DNA from: CABZJG01 sp902512685
GTDB taxonomy: Bacteria; Pseudomonadota; Alphaproteobacteria; Rhodobacterales; Rhodobacteraceae
Length of the DNA stretch: 64,000 nt
Direction of reading: 5' to 3'
NCBI GenBank assembly: GCA_051201605.1
Contig: CP179201.1
Coordinates: 1,426,001 to 1,490,000, forward strand
Position numbers and translations under genes: made by a program. Under the pieces are notes generated by a model. That model made no database searches, was not told the DNA's origin, and saw only the letters and a program-made list of their open reading frames with translations. Shown one piece after another: positions 1-9,445 of this stretch (its first letter is position 1; each line of letters starts with the position of its first letter).

Positions 1-1174
1 TTGCAGCGCCAATGGTTACCCAGATGATTGTGCCTGTGGATTTCAGTGTGCGCATCAAGCTGTCCCAGACCAGATCAAAGCTGGCCTCTCCGCGCAGGAT
101 TGATAAAATAAATACAGCGATCACACCCATGCCAGCTGCTTCGGTGATCCCTGAAATACCGCCATAAATTGATCCAAGGACAACCCCAATTACGACAATC
201 GGCGGCACCAGGCCTTTGCCCATATCCCAAGCGATTTTGGTTCTCTCAAGACCAAACACCGCAAAAATTAGTCCCAATCCAATCGCAACCATGCTGCCAA
301 ACCAAGTAATATAATCCGGCGTGCCATAGGCAATCGGATCAACGCCTTCGATGACCGCATTTTGACCAGTTACGGTGAAAAACACCACGCGCAGAAGTAA
401 TGCTGCGGAAAACCCAGCCAGCAAAACCGACAAAAATGCCCCAAACAAAGCCCATTTTTCAAGCCCTTCAGCCTCACCCGGTTCGGGTTCTGGCAAAGGC
501 GCATCGTCTGGGTTCAACTGGGTGCGAATGATAATGTAGATGATGATAAATGAGGCCAGCATAAATCCCGGAAGGAAAGCGGCGGTAAATAGCGCCTTGA
601 TGGATGTTTCGGTGATCAGACCGAAAATAATCAATACAATCGATGGCGGGATCATAGTGCCCAGAGAGCCAGAGGCACAAATTGTTCCGATGGCCAGGTT
701 CTGATTATATCCCAACCGCAGCATCTGAGGCAGGGCAATCAGGCCAAGTAAAACCACCTCACCGCCAATAATGCCAGACATTGCCGCCATGATCACGGCC
801 ATAACAGATGTCACAATCGCAATTCCGCCGCGCACCCGAGACAGCCAGACATTTAAAGATGAATACATATCTTTTGCAATGCCCGAGCGTTCCAGCAAGG
901 CGGCCATAAAGATAAACAGGGGGATGGATATGAGCACGTAATCCGTTAAGAGCCCATATATTTTCTGGGCGAGTATATTTAGCGGCCCCGTTCCAAATTT
1001 TCGGGTTAGAAGACCTTCGCCAAAGCTCATAGGGTCGGTCAAAAGGCTTGGCTCGAACTTCATTACCAAAACCGCAACTGCCAATATGGCTGAGGCAAAG
1101 CCAAGCGGCATGCCAATTGCCAGAAGCAACATTAAACCCAGCAGCAATATCAATGAAATTGTACCGATATCCAT
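1..1174 (-). CDS. dctM: TRAP transporter large permease (DctM), partial
   Basis: This is the large membrane subunit of a tripartite ATP-independent periplasmic transporter, which moves an organic acid inward using an ion gradient. About 391 codons are visible and the C-terminus runs off the left edge. The protein starts MDIGTISLILLL and is almost entirely hydrophobic helices. It has the family's small-residue signatures such as MSGIIGGEVV and SGSLGTMIPPS. The ATG shares its A with the TGA stop of the upstream dctQ (TGATG), which indicates translational coupling. Neighbouring catabolic genes suggest a sugar-acid or related substrate, but the specificity cannot be read from the sequence. Confidence 0.93.
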   Translation of the reverse strand, partial: MDIGTISLILLLGLMLLLAIGMPLGFASAILAVAVLVMKFEPSLLTDPMSFGEGLLTRKFGTGPLNILAQKIYGLLTDYVLISIPLFIFMAALLERSGIAKDMYSSLNVWLSRVRGGIAIVTSVMAVIMAAMSGIIGGEVVLLGLIALPQMLRLGYNQNLAIGTICASGSLGTMIPPSIVLIIFGLITETSIKALFTAAFLPGFMLASFIIIYIIIRTQLNPDDAPLPEPEPGEAEGLEKWALFGAFLSVLLAGFSAALLLRVVFFTVTGQNAVIEGVDPIAYGTPDYITWFGSMVAIGLGLIFAVFGLERTKIAWDMGKGLVPPIVVIGVVLGSIYGGISGITEAAGMGVIAVFILSILRGEASFDLVWDSLMRTLKSTGTIIWVTIGAA

Positions 1175-1962
1175 CAGCCGCTCCCTATTTGTTTTTTAAG
1201 TCTTTCAATGTCCTCGGCATCAATATCATCTGCCGCACTATGGACTTCAGGCTCTTTGTTCCAATCGCGTATCAGATTGGCAATCGCTTGCAGTGCCACC
1301 AAGGTGATGACGACAAGCGTTAGTGGTTTTAAGGTGGCTGGGATGGGGGGATCAAAGGCAGTGCCAAATGTTTCCCATCTTAACAGCTTTGCTTTGGCTT
1401 CGCCGTATCCACCATAGATCAATGCCATTGCGAACAATGCGATCAACCCGGTTGAAATTAAATCGCATAATTTTTGCACGCCGCGCGGCATCATATCATA
1501 CAGAAGATAAATACGGATGTGACTGCGTTGCTGCATCGCATAAAGCCCGGCAAGTACAAACACAAATCCAGCCATCCATAATGACAATTCATTGGCCCAA
1601 AGCGTTGGGCTTTCAAAAACGTAGCGAGCGGCCACCTCATAAAGCATAACCGACACAAGCAGAACGATTAACAGCATGGTGACGCGGCCGATGAAAACTG
1701 ACATCCGGTCAAATATGCCCCAATCTTGATATTCCATTTTGGCGCGCCTTACGGTCAGCATGCCTGCGATGAACAGGACAGGAAGAGCCAGTAAAATAAC
1801 ATAATCAAGAATAATGATTTGACGATATCTAGCTGCCAGAGCATCCGTATATCCGCCAAATGCCATGATATAGGCAGCGCCATGCCAGATAACCCATGCG
1901 CTGCAGGCGATAAAGGCCAGCGGGTAAATCCATTGTGAGAAATTTTTGGTTTCGGCAGACAT
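1174..1962 (-). CDS. dctQ: TRAP transporter small permease (DctQ)
   Basis: Small membrane subunit of the TRAP transporter, which pairs with DctM. At 262 residues it is longer than the usual 160-200. It has two extra N-terminal hydrophobic helices (about residues 12-32 and 50-68) before the standard four-helix DctQ domain (about 85-225), and ends in a charged tail. The typical DctQ features ARYVF and LWANELSLWMAGFVFVLAG are visible. It overlaps the dctM start and lies downstream of dctP, separated by a strong hairpin. Confidence 0.9.
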   Translation of the reverse strand: MSAETKNFSQWIYPLAFIACSAWVIWHGAAYIMAFGGYTDALAARYRQIIILDYVILLALPVLFIAGMLTVRRAKMEYQDWGIFDRMSVFIGRVTMLLIVLLVSVMLYEVAARYVFESPTLWANELSLWMAGFVFVLAGLYAMQQRSHIRIYLLYDMMPRGVQKLCDLISTGLIALFAMALIYGGYGEAKAKLLRWETFGTAFDPPIPATLKPLTLVVITLVALQAIANLIRDWNKEPEVHSAADDIDAEDIERLKKQIGSG

Positions 1963-1994
1963 AAGATCTCCGATCTTGACAGTCGGTCTAAAAT

Positions 1995-2022
1995 GGAAAG
2001 CCCCTGAAAAAAGGGGCTTTCC
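1995..2022 (-). terminator. Hairpin between dctP and dctQ (attenuator or mRNA stabiliser)
   Basis: A perfect 11-bp stem (GGAAAGCCCCT at 1995-2005 with AGGGGCTTTCC at 2012-2022) and a 6-nt loop. On the minus strand it is followed by ATTTTAG. It lies inside the operon, directly after dctP and before dctQ. That placement would let the abundant binding protein be made in excess of the permease, by partial termination or by 3'-end protection. Confidence 0.7.
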
Positions 2023-2043
2023 TAACTTTGTGCTTTAGAAAGC

Positions 2044-3069
2044 TTAGTTTGAAACCAGACCAAGCTCGGTCAGATATTCAATATGGCTTGCAACCAGTGC
2101 TTTTGCTTCTGGTGTGGTTGCAAACTCAGGCCATGTTGCCTGTGCCGCATCGCGGAATGTTTGCAGATCTTCTGCTGACCACTGGTGCAATGTTACGCCT
2201 TCAGCGCGCAATTGAGCCGCGGCAGAAGCATTTTTCTTTTCAAAGGTCAATGCAGTGCGCAGCGCCAATGCTTCCATCGCAACCGACATGATTGTGCGGT
2301 GTGATTCAGGCATTGCGTCCCAAACGGATTTATTACACGCCAAATGGTCAGATGGCATCGAGTGGAAGCCAGGGAAGTTTGCGTGTTTCACCAGATCATA
2401 AAGACCCAGACCCACATTGTTTGCAAGGCCAGAGGCATCCGCACCATCAATGATGCCGGTCTCTAATGCGGTAAAGATTTCGGTGAAATCCATCACGATT
2501 GGTTTGGCACCCAGTTTCGCAAAGATTTTTGTTTCCATACCCGGAGGTGAGCGGAATTTGAAATCTTTCAGTGAATCGACGCCGGTCAAAGGCCGCGAAG
2601 AGGCAAGGCTTTCCTGACCATAAACCCACCAGCCAACAAGCTGCATATCATATTTGTTGTAGAGCGCTTGCGCATCTTCCAGACCGCCGCCAAAATATAG
2701 CCAGCTCAGCTGTTGGTAAGGTGTTGAATATCCGCCCATAATGTCGCCGACAAACTGGAACGCTGGGTTTTTACCCGTTTGGTACCCACCGCCGGTCATG
2801 TCGCAATCAAGAATACCTGTTGCTGCAGCATCAAATGTTTCTACCGATTTCACAACGGATGACGAATAAAACATCTCAACTTGAATTTCGCCATTGGACA
2901 TTCTGCTAATGTCATCCATATACTGTGTCGCCAATTTACCGGACACGGTTTCAGGTGCGTAGTGAGTTTGGATCCGCAAATTTGTGGTCTCTGCAGATGC
3001 TGTAAGGGCTGTAGTTGCAGCAAAAGCCGCTAAGGTGGCAACTGTTGCTGCCTTCTTCATAAGTTTCAT
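2044..3069 (-). CDS. dctP: TRAP transporter substrate-binding protein (DctP)
   Basis: Periplasmic binding protein that delivers substrate to DctQM. I chose the ATG at 3069 because it is preceded by GGGAGGACCAT, a strong Shine-Dalgarno, and starts a clear signal peptide (MKLMKKAATVATLAAF, cleavage after TASA). The mature part begins ETTNLRIQTHYAPE. The ligand-site region has the family pattern FRSPPGMETKIFAKLGAKP followed by FTEIFTALETGIIDGAD, including the conserved Arg of the DctP fold. Product length is 341 residues, normal for the family. An upstream in-frame start would add 30 residues that lack signal-peptide character. The gene is divergent from the GntR regulator, which probably controls it. 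Confidence 0.92.
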   Translation of the reverse strand: MKLMKKAATVATLAAFAATTALTASAETTNLRIQTHYAPETVSGKLATQYMDDISRMSNGEIQVEMFYSSSVVKSVETFDAAATGILDCDMTGGGYQTGKNPAFQFVGDIMGGYSTPYQQLSWLYFGGGLEDAQALYNKYDMQLVGWWVYGQESLASSRPLTGVDSLKDFKFRSPPGMETKIFAKLGAKPIVMDFTEIFTALETGIIDGADASGLANNVGLGLYDLVKHANFPGFHSMPSDHLACNKSVWDAMPESHRTIMSVAMEALALRTALTFEKKNASAAAQLRAEGVTLHQWSAEDLQTFRDAAQATWPEFATTPEAKALVASHIEYLTELGLVSN

Positions 3070-3277
3070 ATGGTCCTCCCAGACATTGGTGAGCGAAATT
3101 GGTCGGGCTTTAAGATGCCTCTGTGTTATCGCTACCCACGAGACTAGAGGCTGAAACATTCTTCAGCAAGAAAATATTTTATTTTTTCATAATTTCGAGA
3201 TTATTATCTATTTACGAAATTATTTTTATAGGGTATCCACGTGAAGATATTTGAGTCGTGCTTGTGCGGGAAATGAA

Positions 3278-3955
3278 ATGCCTCAGGAAAAAGATGTTTA
3301 TCAAGCCTTGCTTCATGGGTTGGTAACCGGAGCCTACGAGAATAGTACAAAATTACGCCCAGAATATTTGCGGATTGATTTTGACTGTTCTGCAAGCACG
3401 ATCCGCGAGGCTCTCTTTAGGCTCTCTACAGTGGGATTGGTTGATTTTCAAGAACAGCGCGGCTTTCGCGTGCCAAAAGCCTCTGCCGAGCGACAGCACG
3501 AATTAACCCAGATGCGCATTTTTTTGGAAAGCGAAGGGGCATGCCTGTCCATTCGTTTGGGGGGTGTGGCATGGGAAGCACGTTTGTCTGCTGCGCACCA
3601 CAAGCTTTCACACATCGAAATGCGGGTGCGGTCCAATCAAGAATATGAGCCCTTGTTCGAACTTTTGAGCAAAGCCGAACAGGAGTTTCATGAAACCTTG
3701 ATTGATGCCTGTGGCTCTGAAATTCACAAGCAAACCCACAGGCTCATTTATCAACAGTTTCGACAACAGTTGATTGGCCTGGAAAAAGACTTCGAACATT
3801 TCCCGGAAAATATTCTTCAGCATCAGGAAATACTCGAGGCAGCCCTAGACCGAGATGAAGATTTGATCAAAAGTCGAATACATGCGCATTTAGCCAGAAA
3901 TCTGGCCCATCCTTTGCCGCAAAAGAAACCTCATTGGCCGCGGGCTGAAGGGTAA
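3278..3955 (+). CDS. GntR-family regulator, FCD (FadR-like) type
   Basis: Likely ligand-responsive repressor of the flanking operons. The N-terminal winged helix shows the GntR pattern around CSASTIREALFRLSTVGLV and the wing QRGFRVPKAS. The all-helical C-terminal domain carries the FCD-type acidic and His residues that usually bind a metal and a carboxylic-acid effector (for example EFHETLIDACGS). The start is ambiguous: ATG 3278 (225 residues) is chosen, but TTG 3251 adds nine residues. The 180 bp between this gene and dctP should hold both promoters and the operator. Control of the 4,223-8,576 operon is inference from position. Confidence 0.85.
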   Translation: MPQEKDVYQALLHGLVTGAYENSTKLRPEYLRIDFDCSASTIREALFRLSTVGLVDFQEQRGFRVPKASAERQHELTQMRIFLESEGACLSIRLGGVAWEARLSAAHHKLSHIEMRVRSNQEYEPLFELLSKAEQEFHETLIDACGSEIHKQTHRLIYQQFRQQLIGLEKDFEHFPENILQHQEILEAALDRDEDLIKSRIHAHLARNLAHPLPQKKPHWPRAEG

Positions 3956-4222
3956 GGTTTCATCCGTATGGGCGGTCGTTTTGAGAACCCCGAGAGTGCG
4001 GTTTTTGCAGCCAAAAAATTTGGCGAATATGCCTAAATTTTTTTCTTGAGATATCCCTATGGTCAAAGTTTTCCCCTTAATTTACGTTGAGCATTAAATA
4101 AGGTTGGGCATATTTGCGCATCATTTTGGGAACATCGCCGCCGCCAGAATGTATCATAAAGTGTCAAAGTTGTACAGCTGAAGGGTATCTAATACTTCTG
4201 CTTTTTTTGAAAGGTAATATAT

Positions 4223-4966
4223 ATGAAACAGAGGCTTATGGGAAAAAATGTTCTCGTCACAGCTGCTGGTCAAGGCATTGGTCGAGCCTCGGCACTGGCG
4301 ATGGCAGAAGAGGGTGCTCAGGTGTTTGCAACGGATGTGAACATGGCCACGTTGTCCACGATTCGTGATGCGAATCACGAAAATATTGAAATTTTCGAAC
4401 TTGATGTGCGCGACGATCACAGCGTGAGCGAAGGCGTGCGCCGCGCGAAGCCAGACGTGCTTTTTAACTGCGCCGGATTTGTGCACCATGGGACCATTTT
4501 AGAGTCTAAAGATGAAGATTGGGACTTTGCTTTCGATCTCAATCTGCGCTCAATGCTGCGCACAATTCGCGCCAGTCTGCCAGGCATGTTAGAGCGCGGT
4601 TCAGGAACTATTATAAATATGTCCTCTGCCTGTTCGTCGATTATTGGCGCGCCAAACCGGTTTATTTATGGCACCACAAAAGCTGCAGTTTTGGGACTGA
4701 CAAAATCTGTTGCCATTGATTACATCACCCAAGGCATTCGCTGTAACGCCATTTGTCCGGGTACAGTTGACAGCCCAAGTCTGCACGACAGGTTGCGCGC
4801 CACGGGTGATTATGAGGCCGCGATGAAAGCGTTTGTAGCCCGCCAGCCTATGGGGCGGATTGCACAGGCCGAGGAAATCGCCGCGTTGGTGGTTTATCTT
4901 GCAAGCGACGACAGCGCGTTTACAACAGGGCAAGGTCACGTGATTGACGGCGGCTGGTCAGGGTAG
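4223..4966 (+). CDS. SDR dehydrogenase, 2-keto-3-deoxy sugar acid / DHRS6-like
   Basis: A 247-residue classical short-chain dehydrogenase. The cofactor motif TAAGQGIG is at 13-20, NCAG at 82-85, the catalytic Ser near 134-135, Tyr149 and Lys153 (YGTTK), followed by PGTVDSPS. The sequence closely follows the DHRS6/BDH2 and 2-keto-3-deoxy-L-fuconate dehydrogenase subfamily (GFVHHGT and IDGGWS are typical). In this operon the likely reaction is NAD-dependent oxidation of a 2-keto-3-deoxy sugar acid to the 2,4-diketo acid, but a 3-hydroxybutyrate-type substrate is not excluded. The ATG has an AAAGG Shine-Dalgarno. The stop lies 4 nt before the dehydratase start. Confidence 0.88.
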   Translation: MKQRLMGKNVLVTAAGQGIGRASALAMAEEGAQVFATDVNMATLSTIRDANHENIEIFELDVRDDHSVSEGVRRAKPDVLFNCAGFVHHGTILESKDEDWDFAFDLNLRSMLRTIRASLPGMLERGSGTIINMSSACSSIIGAPNRFIYGTTKAAVLGLTKSVAIDYITQGIRCNAICPGTVDSPSLHDRLRATGDYEAAMKAFVARQPMGRIAQAEEIAALVVYLASDDSAFTTGQGHVIDGGWSG

Positions 4967-4970
4967 GAAT

Positions 4971-6764
4971 ATGAAGAAAATAGACATTAAAGATTTACGA
5001 TCCCGCAAATGGTTTATGAACCCAGACAATCCAGAAATGACCGCACTTTATCTGGAGCGGTATCTAAATTACGGGCTCACCCGCGCAGAATTGCAATCTG
5101 GCAAGCCAATCATTGGGATTGCCCAAACAGGCAGTGATCTTAGCCCGTGCAATCGCCATCATATTGAACTGACCAAGCGGGTGCGGGATGGTATTCTTGC
5201 CTCGGGTGGCACGCCGATCGAAATTCCGGTGCATCCCATTCAGGAAACAGGCAAACGCCCAACCGCAATGCTGGATCGTAACCTGGCGTATTTATCGCTG
5301 GTTGAAACGCTTTTTGGCTATCCATTGGATGGTGTCGTGTTGAATATTGGTTGCGACAAGACCACGCCTGCGCTTTTGATGGCAGCAGCAACAGTTAATA
5401 TTCCCGCCATTGCCTTGTCCGTTGGGCCGATGCTGAACGGTTGGTTCCAGGGCGAGCGTACCGGATCAGGCACGATCGTCTGGAAAGCGCGCGAAATGCT
5501 TGCTGCAGGCGAAATTGATGACGATGGATTTATGGAACTGGTGGCCAGTTCTGCGCCCTCGGTTGGTTATTGCAACACTATGGGAACAGCCACCACGATG
5601 AATTCGCTGGCCGAAGCACTGGGCATGCAATTGACTGGCGCAGCCGCAATTCCCGCGCCCTATCGTGAGCGGGGTCAAATCAGCTATGAAACCGGCCGCC
5701 GGATTGTCGATATGGTATGGGAAGATTTACGCCCCAGCGATATTATGACCCGCGCCGCTTTTGAAAACGCTATCGTTATAAATTCTGCGATTGGCGGATC
5801 AACCAATGCGCCCATCCATTTGAACGGCATCGCACGGCATTTGGGCATAGAGCTTAACAATGACGACTGGCAAGCGGTCGGGCATCATGTGCCCTTGATG
5901 GTAAACCTGCAGCCTGCTGGTGAATATCTTGGCGAAGATTATCATCGCGCTGGCGGTGTGCCGGCCGTCGCCGGAGAGCTGCTGGCTGCAGGTCTGTTGC
6001 CCCATCCCGATGCGCTTACTGTTAATGGCCGCTCGATGGGCGACAATTGCAATGAGCGCCGCTCAGAAAATCCAGAGGTGATTAAATCAGCTGACCAGCC
6101 GATCCTAGCGAATGCTGGATTCATCAATTTGAGCGGTAATTTATTCGACAGTGCGATCATGAAAACCAGCGTGATCAGTGATAATTTCCGCAAAACATAT
6201 CTGTCAAACCCAGAAGATATGAACGCCTTTGAGGGGCGGGCCATCGTATTTGATGGACCAGAGGATTTTCACCACCGCATTGATGATCCAGCTGAAAACC
6301 TTGATGAAAACTCTATCCTTTTCATGCGCGGCACGGGTCCTATCGGTTATCCGGGCGGCGCCGAGGTGGTAAACATGCGCCCGCCTGCATATCTTTTGAA
6401 ACAAGGGGTTGAGGCCCTGCCGTGTATTGGCGATGGCCGGCAATCGGGTACTTCTGGCAGCCCGTCTATATTAAATGCCTCGCCTGAGGCCGCTGCAGGG
6501 GGCGGTCTTGCGTTGTTGAAAACCGGTGATCAGGTTCGGATTGACCTGAATAAATGCACAGCCGACATGCTGGTGCCCTTAGATGAATTGGCTGAGCGCG
6601 CTCGCACCTTTGAAGCTGAGGGCTACCCGCATCCGGAAAGTCATTCGCCTTGGCAACAATACTTCCGCGAGAAAGTTGGCCGTTTTGATGAGGGCATGAC
6701 CCTAAAAGATGCGGATCAATATCGCGATATCGCACGTAAATATACACCCAGAGATAACCATTGA
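4971..6764 (+). CDS. IlvD/Edd-family sugar-acid dehydratase, XylD-like
   Basis: A 597-residue dehydratase of the dihydroxy-acid/6-phosphogluconate dehydratase family. It would convert an aldonate to its 2-keto-3-deoxy acid. The iron-sulfur ligand cysteines are visible: Cys60 (SDLSPCNRHH), Cys128 (IGCDKTTP) and Cys201 (CNTMGTATTM), as is the SAIGGSTNAPIH substrate loop. Across its length it resembles Caulobacter D-xylonate dehydratase (MTALYLER, IGIAQTGSDLSPCNR, PYRERGQ, NMQPP-like segments). A pentonate such as D-xylonate is therefore the best guess. ATG 4971 was chosen over an in-frame start at 4944 because the earlier one lies inside the upstream gene, while 4971 follows TAGGA. Translation is probably coupled to the SDR. 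Confidence 0.9.
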   Translation: MKKIDIKDLRSRKWFMNPDNPEMTALYLERYLNYGLTRAELQSGKPIIGIAQTGSDLSPCNRHHIELTKRVRDGILASGGTPIEIPVHPIQETGKRPTAMLDRNLAYLSLVETLFGYPLDGVVLNIGCDKTTPALLMAAATVNIPAIALSVGPMLNGWFQGERTGSGTIVWKAREMLAAGEIDDDGFMELVASSAPSVGYCNTMGTATTMNSLAEALGMQLTGAAAIPAPYRERGQISYETGRRIVDMVWEDLRPSDIMTRAAFENAIVINSAIGGSTNAPIHLNGIARHLGIELNNDDWQAVGHHVPLMVNLQPAGEYLGEDYHRAGGVPAVAGELLAAGLLPHPDALTVNGRSMGDNCNERRSENPEVIKSADQPILANAGFINLSGNLFDSAIMKTSVISDNFRKTYLSNPEDMNAFEGRAIVFDGPEDFHHRIDDPAENLDENSILFMRGTGPIGYPGGAEVVNMRPPAYLLKQGVEALPCIGDGRQSGTSGSPSILNASPEAAAGGGLALLKTGDQVRIDLNKCTADMLVPLDELAERARTFEAEGYPHPESHSPWQQYFREKVGRFDEGMTLKDADQYRDIARKYTPRDNH

Positions 6765-6774
6765 GGAACCGAAA

Positions 6775-7623
6775 ATGAAATTAGTTCGTTACGGCGCGCT
6801 GGGCGCTGAAAAACCCGGGATCATCGACGCGAATGGCGTTTTGCGCGATTTATCGGCGCATGTGTCTGATATCGCTGGTGAGACTTTGTCTGATCCGGCC
6901 TTGCAGGCTTTGCGCGCGTTGGACCACGCCAGTTTGCCCGAGGTCACAGGCAATCCGCGTATCGGTGCCTGCGTCGGCAATATTGGAAAATTCCTTTGCA
7001 TTGGTTTGAATTATTCTGATCACGCTGCTGAAACCGGCGCGGCCATTCCCAAGCATCCGATTTTGTTCTTTAAAGCCAATTCTGCCATTGTTGGGCCCAA
7101 CGACGAGGTTTCGATGCCGCGCGGGTCTGTGAAAACCGACTGGGAGGTTGAACTGGGCGTGGTGATCGGCAAAACTGCAAAATATGTCACTCAAGCCGAC
7201 GCACTGGATCATGTGGCGGGCTATTGCATTGTTAATGATGTCTCCGAGCGCCATTTCCAAGCCAACCTGACCGGTCAATGGACCAAAGGAAAGTCCTGCG
7301 ATACGTTTGGCCCAACAGGGCCTTGGTTGGTCACCCGAGATGAAATTGCCGATCCGCAAAACCTCGACATGACTTTGGACGTGAACGGCAAGCGGATGCA
7401 AAATGGCAATACCCGAACCATGATCTTTACTGTTGCCGAGATCATCGAGCATCTGTCAGGCTTAATGACGCTACACCCCGGTGATGTGATCAGCACCGGA
7501 ACGCCTCCGGGTGTTGGTTTGGGGGTCAAGCCCGAGCCGGTTTTCCTGAAAAAGGGGGATGTTATGGAATTGAGCATTCAAGGTCTTGGCCAGCAAAGGC
7601 AAAACGTAACAGAGGATGCGTAG
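6775..7623 (+). CDS. FAH-family 2,4-diketo-3-deoxy acid hydrolase
   Basis: A 282-residue fumarylacetoacetate-hydrolase-fold enzyme. The metal ligands are visible as Glu124/Glu126 (DWEVELG) and Asp155 (VNDVSERH). The segment CIGLNYSDHAAETG and the closing GTPPGVGLG are typical of the ureidoglycolate lyase / diketo-deoxy-fuconate hydrolase branch. It follows a sugar-acid dehydratase and a DHRS6-like dehydrogenase, so the likely reaction is C-C cleavage of a 2,4-diketo acid to pyruvate plus a hydroxy acid (glycolate from a pentonate, lactate from a 6-deoxyhexonate). ATG 6775 has GAGG nine bases upstream. An earlier in-frame start lies inside the dehydratase gene and was rejected. Confidence 0.88.
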   Translation: MKLVRYGALGAEKPGIIDANGVLRDLSAHVSDIAGETLSDPALQALRALDHASLPEVTGNPRIGACVGNIGKFLCIGLNYSDHAAETGAAIPKHPILFFKANSAIVGPNDEVSMPRGSVKTDWEVELGVVIGKTAKYVTQADALDHVAGYCIVNDVSERHFQANLTGQWTKGKSCDTFGPTGPWLVTRDEIADPQNLDMTLDVNGKRMQNGNTRTMIFTVAEIIEHLSGLMTLHPGDVISTGTPPGVGLGVKPEPVFLKKGDVMELSIQGLGQQRQNVTEDA

Positions 7624-7625
7624 TT

Positions 7626-8576
7626 TTGACTGATATTCTGTTAATCGGTGATGCCACTGAGACCATGCGTGCGCGTATGGCTGCGCAATTCACCATCCAT
7701 GAACTGGCTGATATGGCCGATCCGCTGGACTGGTTGAAAGCGCATGGCGCAAACATCCGATATGTGGCCACAAACGGCCATGACGGTATCAAATCTGAAT
7801 ATGTTGAGGCTCTGCCCAATCTGAAAGTTATCAGCTGCTACGGCGTTGGCTATGACGCGATCGATACAGCGCAGGCTGTCAGCCGCGGAATTTGGGTTAC
7901 ACACACGCCCAATGTGCTGAACGCCGAAGTTGCAACAACAGCGCTGATGTTGATGTTGGCCTGCTATCGCAACCTATTGGCAGATGATGCTTATGTGCGC
8001 TCTGGAAAATGGCAAACCGATGGCAATGCGCCGCTCACGCGCACTGCAGACAACCGCACTGTCGGGATTGTTGGATTGGGACGAATTGGTCAAGCCATTG
8101 CCGATAAGCTTGCGCCTTTTAACGCAAAAATTCTTTATCATGCCCGCAATGAGAAACCCGTCAAATACACCTATTATAGCGATCTAGCGGCCATGGCACG
8201 CGATAGTGAGGTTTTGATATGTATTACGCCCGGTGGACCATCAACCCATAAACTGGTCAATGCCGATGTGATTGACGCTTTGGGCCCAGAGGGGATATTG
8301 ATTAATGTCAGTCGCGGCTCTGTGGTTGATGAAACAGCCTTGATCGCCGCGCTTCAAGAAGGGCGCCTAGGGGCGGCGGGGCTTGATGTGTTTGAGCAAG
8401 AACCAAAAGTACCCGCCACTTTGCGCGCCCTCTCCAATGTAGTGCTGTTGCCGCATGTCGGTAGTGCAACGCATGAAACCCGCGCCGCCATGGGGGCTTT
8501 GACTGTCGACAACCTGCTGCACCATTTTAAAAATGGCACCGTGATCAGCCCAGTGCCGGAATGCGCCAAGATGTAA
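7626..8576 (+). CDS. D-isomer specific 2-hydroxyacid dehydrogenase
   Basis: A 316-residue NAD(P)-dependent dehydrogenase of the glyoxylate/hydroxypyruvate reductase group. The Rossmann motif GLGRIG is at 150-155. The catalytic triad is Arg230 (NVSRGSVVD), Glu259 (DVFEQEP) and His277 (LLPHVGS). The start is TTG at 7626, two bases after the FAH stop, with AGAGGA upstream; no ATG fits the alignment. In this operon it could interconvert the hydroxy-acid product (glycolate/glyoxylate or lactate/pyruvate). Substrate is inference. Confidence 0.87.
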   Translation: MTDILLIGDATETMRARMAAQFTIHELADMADPLDWLKAHGANIRYVATNGHDGIKSEYVEALPNLKVISCYGVGYDAIDTAQAVSRGIWVTHTPNVLNAEVATTALMLMLACYRNLLADDAYVRSGKWQTDGNAPLTRTADNRTVGIVGLGRIGQAIADKLAPFNAKILYHARNEKPVKYTYYSDLAAMARDSEVLICITPGGPSTHKLVNADVIDALGPEGILINVSRGSVVDETALIAALQEGRLGAAGLDVFEQEPKVPATLRALSNVVLLPHVGSATHETRAAMGALTVDNLLHHFKNGTVISPVPECAKM

Positions 8577-8614
8577 CAAGCGCTCACTTAGTTTCTTTCG
8601 ATCCCATCTGCGGC

Positions 8615-9445
8615 TTAAAACCCGATCGCAATTACGCCGGCAACAATCATTAAAGCGGATATTAGTTTTTCAAGTGATGCGTTTTCTTTGAAAAAGAATA
8701 TCCCGATGATGACTGCAAAGAGCACAGAAATTTCCCTTAGGGCAGTGATCACGGCAATCGGGGCCACGGTCATTGCCCAAACGGCAATTGAATAGGCGGC
8801 GACCGACGCGCCGCTTGCCAGTAATCCTTGGACCCAAACCAACTTACATTTCGGAATTATGGCTCTGCCGCGTAGAGCGAACCCTCCAATGACAAACAGG
8901 GAAGAATCTAGGAAAAACAACCACCCCACATAGCCCAAAGCCGTTCCTGCGGCCCGCGCACCCAAGCCGTCAAAAAGCGAATATCCGGCAGTTCCGACCG
9001 CTGCCATGAGGGCGAAAGGTATAAGCGCCTGCTTTTCTTTGTGCGAAATGACCCCTCTTGCCATCAGTAAAATGCCCAATCCGATCAATAAAATACCCCC
9101 GATCTGTAAAGTGCCAACAGCATCTGGAAGGAAAAGAAGGCTGATTGTGAGCACTATCATCGGAGCGGTGCCGCGGGCGATTGGATATACCCGGCTAAGA
9201 TCGCCCTTAATATAGGCAAAGGTCAAAAAAAACTTATAGATCAAATGGCATAGGACCGACCCCAATAAAAATAACCAGCTCTGCGGATCCGGCACGGGAT
9301 AAAGCGCAATAAGAAAAAGGCCAAAAAAAATGTGGCCAAAGGATAATAACAGCATACCTTGAAACTTATCATCACCAAATTTGATGATCGCGTTCCAGCA
9401 GGCATGCAAGAGAGCGGCAAATAAAACAGCCAGAAAAATAGACAT
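8615..9445 (-). CDS. EamA/DMT-family membrane transporter
   Basis: A 276-residue protein with about ten hydrophobic helices arranged as two EamA repeats, the second starting near residue 145. The first helix contains ALLHACWNAIIKF, characteristic of this drug/metabolite transporter branch. The gene is convergent with the sugar-acid operon and has no visible link to it; the substrate is unknown. Its start is divergent from the dctB-like gene, with 210 bp between them for both promoters. Confidence 0.85.
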   Translation of the reverse strand: MSIFLAVLFAALLHACWNAIIKFGDDKFQGMLLLSFGHIFFGLFLIALYPVPDPQSWLFLLGSVLCHLIYKFFLTFAYIKGDLSRVYPIARGTAPMIVLTISLLFLPDAVGTLQIGGILLIGLGILLMARGVISHKEKQALIPFALMAAVGTAGYSLFDGLGARAAGTALGYVGWLFFLDSSLFVIGGFALRGRAIIPKCKLVWVQGLLASGASVAAYSIAVWAMTVAPIAVITALREISVLFAVIIGIFFFKENASLEKLISALMIVAGVIAIGF

